Of a DNA stretch of 11,529 bases, positions 6,426-11,529 are shown in pieces. The DNA lies in NCBI GenBank assembly GCA_021828425.1, contig JAKARN010000028.1, positions 1 to 11,529 of the forward strand, given 5' to 3'. Source of the stretch: Pseudomonadota bacterium. GTDB lineage: Bacteria; Pseudomonadota; Gammaproteobacteria; JAKAQQ01. A program made the position numbers and the translations under genes. The notes beneath the pieces are model-generated. The model had not been told where the DNA came from and did not search any database. It saw nothing but the letters and a program-made list of their open reading frames with translations. The stretch's first letter is position 1. Each line of letters begins with the position of its first letter.

Positions 6426-7198
6426 GCCGGGGAAGGTCCGTCGGGGGACGACAGGTGAAGGGTGAGATAGTGCTCCGCCGAAAGCGGAAACGTCCCCTCC
6501 AACAGGGTGGTCCCGGTGAGTTTGCCGGTACCTGAAAACGGACCAGGATAGGGGGGGACTCCCGGATCCGGGATTTCACGCATGCGGCCCGTTTCGATTT
6601 CGAAGCTGAGACATGGCCCGGGGCCGGATTCCGAACCACCAGCACGATCCTGCGATCCGAGGATGAAAGCCACCGCCCGGGCTGGGGGCGATCCATAGAT
6701 CAACCGGAAGCGATCGGGGACCGTCATCTCGTAATAAATGTAGAGCACCGGCGTTTCGGGTTCAGTCTGGATTTGTCCAAGGGCGGTGAGAAAGCCCATC
6801 GCAAAGGAAAAGGGGCCTGCGGCGACGGCGCGGCACGGATTCCGGGATTGTCCCGCGATGGACCAGTAGCCCGCCGCCGTATTGTGCACGGAGTTGTGGA
6901 AGAGAACCGGGGACAGCGCCAAGGGTTGTTCCGCGAGAACGCGGCAAATCTGGTCGGTGATCTCGAGTTCACCGAGTGCCGAGGAGAAAACGCAGGCCAG
7001 CGTCTGGGAAGGACACCGGGCATTCTCCAAGGCCTGTTCGGCCGCAAGTCCGCACAGCCGGGCGGCGCGGGTGGCGTGACGGAGCGAGGCGCGTGTGAAG
7101 CTCACCGGTTCCTCGATCTCCGCCCCCTCCGTCCGCCCATCGGGCTGTTCGCAATCCGTGATAGACCCCCAGCCGAAAAGCCGGACCTGTTCCTTCAT
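6422..7198 (-). CDS. Ketosynthase-like chain-length-factor subunit (Ketoacyl-synt_2 type)
   Basis: A 258-residue protein resembling the N-terminal half of a ketosynthase, of the short Ketoacyl-synt_2 type found in APE and related pigment clusters. Visible features are CVFSSALGELEITDQI (69-84) and the diagnostic SPVLFHNSVHNTAAGYWSIA (96-115). Where a ketosynthase has its nucleophile (ACSSS) this protein has AAGPFSFAMG (127-136), without Cys, and there is no HGTGT or GH.LG.AG block. It therefore should not condense by itself and is probably the partner of the adjacent full-length ketosynthase, affecting chain length or stability; that role is by analogy. The C-terminal third (about 190-258) is poorly conserved. 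It overlaps both neighbours by ATGA (7195-7198 upstream, 6422-6425 downstream), implying coupled, perhaps stoichiometric, translation. Confidence 0.87.
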   Translation of the reverse strand: MKEQVRLFGWGSITDCEQPDGRTEGAEIEEPVSFTRASLRHATRAARLCGLAAEQALENARCPSQTLACVFSSALGELEITDQICRVLAEQPLALSPVLFHNSVHNTAAGYWSIAGQSRNPCRAVAAGPFSFAMGFLTALGQIQTEPETPVLYIYYEMTVPDRFRLIYGSPPARAVAFILGSQDRAGGSESGPGPCLSFEIETGRMREIPDPGVPPYPGPFSGTGKLTGTTLLEGTFPLSAEHYLTLHLSSPDGPSPA

Positions 7199-8355
7199 GG
7201 GCCGGCTCCCGCGAAGATGAGCGCACAGTTGTTGCCTCCGAAGCCGAAGGCGTTGGTCAGGATGTAGTTCGGCCGGGTCCGCTCCGCTTCGAGGAGGATC
7301 CGGCTTCTCAAGCCGGGATCGGGCTCCTCGGTATTCAGCGTTCGGGGCAGGAGACCGCTTTCGAGGGTGAGGAGGGAGATGAGTGCGCCCAGCATGCCCG
7401 CGGCACCCAGGGTGTGGCCGGTCCAGCCCTTGGTCGAACTGACCGGGATTTCCGGCGGGAAAAGATGGCTGATGGCCCGATCCTCGGAGAGGTCGTTGAG
7501 CCGGGTTCCCGTGCCATGGGCGTGGATGTACCCGATGTCTGACGGACGGATCCCTGCCCGGGTCAGGGCACGGGACATGGCCAAGCGGGCGCCTTCCCCA
7601 TCCGGATGAGGGGCCGTGATGTGATAGGCGTCCGCGCTTTCCCCGTAGCCGGCCAGTCGCCAGGGTCCCGGCCGGTTCGAAACCAGCATCAACACAGCCG
7701 CCTCGCCCAGGTTGATCCCTGCCCGCCTTCGATCAAAGGGCCGGCAGGGGGTCGGAGCGACGAGGTTCAGCGAGCGGAAGCCGAACAGGGTGGTCATGCA
7801 CAGGCTGTCAATCCCGGCCACGACCGCCGCATCGATCCATTTCCGTTCCATCCACTGATGGGCCAGCACGAGCGACTGGGCGCTCGACGAGCAGGCGGAG
7901 GAGACCGTGAGTGCCGGGCCCGAGAGCTGCAAGCGCTGCTTCAGATAGTTCGCGGTTGCATGGAGTTCGAAGGTTTTCTCGAGCCGGTCCGAGAAATCAA
8001 AGGGTTCGCTGCGCTTCCGGCAATAGGCGTCCTCGAGGCTTGCGATCCCCGAGGAGCTCGTGCCCACGATCAGTCCGATCCGCGAGGTGCCGAACTGGTC
8101 GGCGGCCGCTTTCACGGCGGATTCGAAGTGATCGGCCCTGATGGCGTGTTCGGCCAGACGGTTGTTCCGGCAGTCGAAGGTCTGCAAATCATCCGGCAGC
8201 CGGACCGTGTCGAGTCCGGCAACGGTCCCGACATAGGTGGGAAGGGGGCCGGGCCAGGGGCTCAGGCCGGATTGTTCCTCGAAGAAAGCCCGTTGGAGTT
8301 CCCGGCAACCCGCCCCACAACTGGCGGTCGCTGAACAGGCCTGGATATAGAGCAT
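7195..8355 (-). CDS. FabF-like beta-ketoacyl-ACP synthase of an aryl-polyene-type cluster
   Basis: A 386-residue cytosolic condensing enzyme that adds malonyl-ACP units to an acyl chain by decarboxylative Claisen condensation. The catalytic set is complete: Cys155 in VSSACSSSAQS, His280 in HAHGTGT, Lys309 and His314 in STKGWTGHTLGAAG, plus the C-terminal NAFGFGGNN loop (368-376). It is somewhat shorter than FabF (about 410) and has an atypical Cys-rich N-terminus. The ATG at 8355 is chosen because it lies 2 nt after the exporter stop and begins at the natural KS N-terminus; the frame is open for about 200 codons upstream but there it is the exporter gene in another frame. No strong Shine-Dalgarno is present; the start lies at the foot of a perfect stem-loop (8357-8379). 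The next gene encodes its likely non-catalytic partner. Confidence 0.93.
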   Translation of the reverse strand: MLYIQACSATASCGAGCRELQRAFFEEQSGLSPWPGPLPTYVGTVAGLDTVRLPDDLQTFDCRNNRLAEHAIRADHFESAVKAAADQFGTSRIGLIVGTSSSGIASLEDAYCRKRSEPFDFSDRLEKTFELHATANYLKQRLQLSGPALTVSSACSSSAQSLVLAHQWMERKWIDAAVVAGIDSLCMTTLFGFRSLNLVAPTPCRPFDRRRAGINLGEAAVLMLVSNRPGPWRLAGYGESADAYHITAPHPDGEGARLAMSRALTRAGIRPSDIGYIHAHGTGTRLNDLSEDRAISHLFPPEIPVSSTKGWTGHTLGAAGMLGALISLLTLESGLLPRTLNTEEPDPGLRSRILLEAERTRPNYILTNAFGFGGNNCALIFAGAGP

Positions 8356-8356
8356 G

Positions 8357-8379
8357 ATCAGGGCACAGCCCGCCCTGAT
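8357..8379 (-). promoter_or_regulatory. Stem-loop spanning the exporter stop, just before the ketosynthase start
   Basis: On the minus strand ATCAGGGC and GCCCTGAT form a perfect 8-bp stem around GGGCTGT. The stem contains the exporter stop codon and ends one base before the ketosynthase ATG, so it covers the ribosome-binding region. A ribosome finishing the exporter gene would open it. Role in translational coupling is inferred; the inverted repeat itself is seen directly. Confidence 0.5.
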
Positions 8380-10658
8380 GAGGGGCGGGTGGCGAGTGAG
8401 AAAGCGACTGCCGTATCGAGGAGGACGCCCAGGCAGACGGTGAATCCGATGGTCGTGAGCATGGGAACACCGCTCAGGATCAGCGGAAGAAACACGGCCA
8501 GCACGATAAGCATACTGATCAGGATGACGTCTCGTGTCGTCTGCCCGAGCGGACTTCTCGGAACCGAAAGGAAGATACTGTAATCGAGACCGAGGCCGAA
8601 CACGAGAAAGAGTCCGATCAGCATGTCGAGGTCCGGGCGGATTCCTGCCGTATTGAGAAGTGCCAGGGTTGTCGAGACGCCCAAGACCGGTGTGGCGACG
8701 AGAAGGAGTGTCCGTCTGGCCGACCGGGTGAACGCGCCCAGAAACAGGACCACGAGGCTCAGGACGGCCATCCCGATTTCCACCAGCCGGGAGGCCAGAT
8801 CCTGCTGCAAGTGGGACAAGGCTCGGGACAAGTGGATGCGGTGGAGATGCGGGATCGGGTGTTTTTTCAAGAAACGGCTGAGCCTCGGATCCGAGGTCGG
8901 GGATCCCAGCGGAACCCAGGATGCCCAGCGGTGACCGAGACGAAGGAGTTCGCTTTGCACCAGAAACCGCCATCGCGTCTTGAGCAGTCGCGGCAGGTTC
9001 AGGACGGGCAGCTTCCGGCTTTGTGCAAGTGCGTGGGAAAAGGGTGAAAAGAAGGCGGGGGTGAAAGGCAGGCCCCGGATGGCATGCTCCAGTCTCCGGT
9101 GGAGCAAGGCGGGGTTTGGGATGACCCGCTCACGCCGGATCTGTAGCGAGGGGGGAGGCAGGAAACGGGTGACCGTGAGAAAACGCAGCTTCGCACCCTC
9201 CCGTCGCTGCTCCTCCAGCAGGTCTTGAAGCGCCTGGGTGCGGTCCAGGACGGTCTCCAGGTGGGCTCCCGTCACGACGAGGTAATGGTTGATCTGTGGG
9301 GTCCCCATGGCACGGCGCAGCTCTTGGGTTGTGCGCATCAACGCCTTGGGAAGTCCGGATTGGGACAAGGATCCGGCTCGCCAATGCAGTGGATGGACAA
9401 GGAGGAGGACCCCGCCGAGTCCAGCCAAGAGAAGGGCAAAACCGGGATGTCCGCGGGGCATCGGGCTCCCGCTTCCGGCCGGGTCCCGGCGAAGCGTCCG
9501 GACAGGCACGGGTCCCAGGGCGACCGTGATCAATCCGCCGCCGATCAACCCGATTGCACCCAGGGCCCCGATCTGGACCAGGTCCGGGACTCCGGCCGAC
9601 AGGAATCCCAGGTATCCCACGCCGGAGGCAACGGCCGCTGTGAGGACGGTTCGGCGATGATCGGCCAAGGATTCCGGATGGAGACGGGCGTGTGTCCAGA
9701 AATAGAGCGGGTGATCCACCACCATCCCGATGACCACGCCGGCACAGGCGAGCGAGAGCGCATTCAGGCTGCCGAAGATCCATCCGGCGGCCAGGAGGGC
9801 AAAGGCCACGGCGAGGGCTGGAATGGCAAACAGGAGGAGTGCGGTCTTGATGCTCCGGAAGAGGAGACCCAGCCCGATCAGGAGCAAGAGCGTGCTCGTG
9901 ATCGCGAGTTCGGCCATCCGGGTATGGATACGCCGTGACAGGGCGGTTGCGATCGGGGCCACGCCACCGATCCGGAGGTGGGTCAGGTCGAGTCCGGCCT
10001 GGCGGGTTTCCTGCCGGATGGCGCGGAGTGCCCGGGTATCGTGGGACAGATCCCAGCCGGAATGCACAAGCACCGCGGCCAGAAGTGCCATGGACGGATG
10101 GCGTACGAACCAGACGCCATGGCGTTCGGGTGGCTCAGGCAGGAGGTGGATCTGTCGCAGCCAGCCGGTCCAGGCACCGGTCGGATCACGACGTAACAGA
10201 TCCGCGAATTGGGGGCCCGCCGGTCCGGCCAGAGTTCCCAGATCTTCCAGAAAAGCCCGGTGGAGCCCGGCCGTAGACCATGGCCGCCCCCTGCCGGGTG
10301 GATGAACGAGCAGATAGCGGTAACGGAAAAGGATTTCATGCCGCAGGGAGGATGAGGAGAAGGCTTTGGGTGCGGGCGAATGGTCGAGCACCGCGGCAAA
10401 CTCCGGATTGCGGGACAACTCGCCCTGCAACGCACGGGAAGCCTGGACCAGCTGCCTGACCGGTGCACCCGTGAGCCCGATGAGAATCATGTGGTTGTCG
10501 AGGCCGTGCTTGACTTGACTCAGGATCAGCCGGGTCCGGGTTCCGGACGCTTCCGGCAGAAAGCCGCTCAGGCGATTGACCGGATGGGGGGGATCGAGCA
10601 GGAGGCCGAGGGCCAGCAGGACGCCCCCGCCTAAAATCAGAATCCTTCTTTTTGACAT
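8358..10658 (-). CDS. MMPL-family (RND-like) lipid/polyene exporter
   Basis: A 766-residue inner-membrane transporter in two halves, each with one helix, a periplasmic loop and five more helices: about 5-22, 249-267, 272-293, 297-321, 339-358, 364-385, then 405-422, 626-643, 648-669, 676-698, 710-729 and 733-756. The large loops (23-248 and 423-625) are the expected porter domains. TM4 of the second half has FGLGLDYSIFL with the proton-relay Asp-Tyr pair (D692); the first-half equivalent is IGMVVDHPLYF, with His instead of Tyr. MMPL proteins of APE clusters are thought to move the finished lipid towards the outer membrane. The ATG at 10658 (MSKRRILIL, then TM1) is preferred to a TTG at 10697, which only adds residues from the overlap. 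It overlaps the LolA-like gene by 22 nt. There is no clear Shine-Dalgarno, so coupling is likely. Confidence 0.92.
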   Translation of the reverse strand: MSKRRILILGGGVLLALGLLLDPPHPVNRLSGFLPEASGTRTRLILSQVKHGLDNHMILIGLTGAPVRQLVQASRALQGELSRNPEFAAVLDHSPAPKAFSSSSLRHEILFRYRYLLVHPPGRGRPWSTAGLHRAFLEDLGTLAGPAGPQFADLLRRDPTGAWTGWLRQIHLLPEPPERHGVWFVRHPSMALLAAVLVHSGWDLSHDTRALRAIRQETRQAGLDLTHLRIGGVAPIATALSRRIHTRMAELAITSTLLLLIGLGLLFRSIKTALLLFAIPALAVAFALLAAGWIFGSLNALSLACAGVVIGMVVDHPLYFWTHARLHPESLADHRRTVLTAAVASGVGYLGFLSAGVPDLVQIGALGAIGLIGGGLITVALGPVPVRTLRRDPAGSGSPMPRGHPGFALLLAGLGGVLLLVHPLHWRAGSLSQSGLPKALMRTTQELRRAMGTPQINHYLVVTGAHLETVLDRTQALQDLLEEQRREGAKLRFLTVTRFLPPPSLQIRRERVIPNPALLHRRLEHAIRGLPFTPAFFSPFSHALAQSRKLPVLNLPRLLKTRWRFLVQSELLRLGHRWASWVPLGSPTSDPRLSRFLKKHPIPHLHRIHLSRALSHLQQDLASRLVEIGMAVLSLVVLFLGAFTRSARRTLLLVATPVLGVSTTLALLNTAGIRPDLDMLIGLFLVFGLGLDYSIFLSVPRSPLGQTTRDVILISMLIVLAVFLPLILSGVPMLTTIGFTVCLGVLLDTAVAFSLATRPSSGRAVP

Positions 10659-11239
10659 GTGCGCCAGGAAACTGGGGTCAGTCGGTAGTGCGACCAATCC
10701 CCGTTCGGGTAGAGGAGGGTCAAGTCCCGGAGCGTCGGTCCACGACCCCGGAGCACGAGGGACCGGAGGCTACGAGTTCCGGCGTCACGGCGCGGGCTGA
10801 GCGTGAGGATCCACTCCGGCGGCTTGACCCGTTGGGCCACGTGGAAGAGCTGGTGGAGTGTTTGGGGCTGACCGGAGAGAAGCGACTCCAGGGTTTGGGC
10901 CAGCATTCGAAGATCAGGAACGAGCGCCAGGGCAATCGTTCGTCGCTGTCCCCGCGCGTTGATGCTCCAGGCTTCCTTGCGGTTCATCCCGTATTGTTTC
11001 CGGACGGGGGTGAGCATGATGTCAGACAGATGATCCGGACGCTGATAACACCAGAATCCGCTCGCCCGGAGCTTCCCGTAGAGTACGCCGACATGTTCGG
11101 TTTCCCGATAGGCCACGGCAGCCTGTGTTTTTTTTGCAAACGACTTGAGGATGGTCTGCCAGTTGGGGGGCATGGCCCGGGCCGTGCCGAGGGCGAGAAG
11201 CACGAGACCCGGGATGAGGATAGGTCCGGCGCGTTTCAT
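10637..11239 (-). CDS. LolA-like outer-membrane lipoprotein carrier family protein
   Basis: A 200-residue exported protein. Residues 1-22 (MKRAGPILIPGLVLLALGTA then RA) form a signal peptide with a probable cleavage after ARA. The body has the layout of the LolA-like proteins of APE clusters: an early sheet with THYRETEHVG-like pattern (AVAYRETEHVGVLYGKLRAS, 41-60), WCYQRPDHLSD (63-73), YPNGDWSHYRLTPV (176-189) near the end. A periplasmic carrier shuttling a lipidic product from the MMPL exporter to the outer membrane is the accepted idea for these homologues, not proven here. It starts as ATGA on the stop of the acyltransferase gene and ends inside the exporter's start region. Sequence identity to true LolA is low, so the family call depends partly on context. 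Confidence 0.8.
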   Translation of the reverse strand: MKRAGPILIPGLVLLALGTARAMPPNWQTILKSFAKKTQAAVAYRETEHVGVLYGKLRASGFWCYQRPDHLSDIMLTPVRKQYGMNRKEAWSINARGQRRTIALALVPDLRMLAQTLESLLSGQPQTLHQLFHVAQRVKPPEWILTLSPRRDAGTRSLRSLVLRGRGPTLRDLTLLYPNGDWSHYRLTPVSWRTCQKEGF

Positions 11240-11529
11240 GAAGGATCCCGAGGGAGCCAGAAATCGTAGAAGTTGAACCAGTTCATCGGGTATTGATGGG
11301 CCTCTCGTTCCAGCCGTTGCACGTATTTCTGCCCGATACGGAGCGCGGTCTCCTCAAGGGTCGGTTGGGGCGGACTGAGCAAGGGTTCGATCTGGATCCG
11401 GTAGTGTCGTGCCCGCTCGTGGATGCAGTAGAAAGTGAAAATCGAGGGGCCAAGCCGTGCGGCGAGATAAAAGGGGGTCAGCGGAAACTCGGCCTCCTGG
11501 CCGAGAAAGTCCGTCTTCCAGGTCCGGGA
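11236..11529 (-). CDS. LpxL/HtrB-like acyltransferase, C-terminal fragment (runs off right edge)
   Basis: The last 97 residues of an inner-membrane lysophospholipid/lipid A-type acyltransferase. Visible are DFLGQEAEFPLTPFYLAARL followed by GPSIFTFYCIHE, the substrate-side GP..LA segment of the family, then YRIQIEPL and the ending YPMNWFNFYDFWLP, equal to the conserved WFNFYDFW terminus of acyltransferases in APE-type clusters. The catalytic HX4D motif would lie upstream, outside the window. The stop overlaps the LolA-like start (ATGA). By analogy it attaches an acyl or aryl-polyene chain to a glycerolipid-like acceptor. The rest of the gene, and probably the operon's promoter, lie past the edge. 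Confidence 0.88.
   Translation of the reverse strand, partial: SRTWKTDFLGQEAEFPLTPFYLAARLGPSIFTFYCIHERARHYRIQIEPLLSPPQPTLEETALRIGQKYVQRLEREAHQYPMNWFNFYDFWLPRDPS

Noticed and set aside
8356..8973. Upstream extension of the ketosynthase frame to 8973
   Set aside because: This part is the exporter gene read in another frame, Arg/Pro-rich, and not KS-like; the KS begins naturally at 8355.
1..11529. CRISPR array, tRNA, rRNA or riboswitch
   Set aside because: I saw no regularly spaced direct repeats, tRNA cloverleaf or rRNA-like sequence, and no recognisable riboswitch core in the few intergenic gaps.

Overview
The window is GC-rich DNA, roughly two thirds G+C by eye, and is densely coded. The gene content points to a Gram-negative bacterium, most likely a proteobacterium: an LpxL/HtrB-like acyltransferase, a LolA-like periplasmic carrier, an MMPL exporter and ketosynthases of the aryl-polyene (APE)/xanthomonadin type. 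Nothing here fixes the genus.

Left part (1-2486). A divergent pair opens the window. The first 30 residues of an APC-family amino-acid permease run off the left edge on the minus strand. Facing away from it on the plus strand are pdxH (pyridoxamine 5'-phosphate oxidase) and a YqjM-type old yellow enzyme. Between permease and pdxH lies a perfect 10+10 bp dyad that looks like an operator. Straight after the old yellow enzyme, in the same frame as its stop, is the 3' tail of a TnpB (IS200/IS605 OrfB) gene: the zinc ribbon survives, but the last RuvC aspartate is lost and the 5' part of the gene is absent.

Middle (2448-3840). A zinc-free quinone oxidoreductase/VAT-1-like MDR gene on the minus strand lies between the TnpB remnant and a 376-bp stretch with no recognisable gene.

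Right part (3841-11529). One minus-strand operon, read right to left: LpxL-like acyltransferase (cut by the right edge), LolA-like protein, MMPL exporter, FabF-like ketosynthase, ketosynthase-like subunit without the catalytic Cys, GT2 glycosyltransferase fused to a DUF3311 membrane domain, and a sodium:solute symporter of the MctP type. Every junction overlaps or nearly abuts (four are ATGA), so the genes are probably translated as a coupled unit. The first six fit an APE-like lipid-pigment pathway: chain building by the KS pair, acyl transfer, glycosyl transfer, and export by MMPL with LolA. Ketoreductase, dehydratase, acyl-carrier proteins and aromatic starter enzymes are not in the window and would have to lie beyond the right edge or elsewhere.

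The most unusual point is the left end of this operon. DUF3311 is normally a small free-standing protein encoded next to an MctP-like symporter. Here it is the C-terminal domain of the glycosyltransferase, and the symporter start overlaps that gene's stop. A monocarboxylate-type uptake module has thus become fused to and coupled with a polyene/lipid glycosylation gene.
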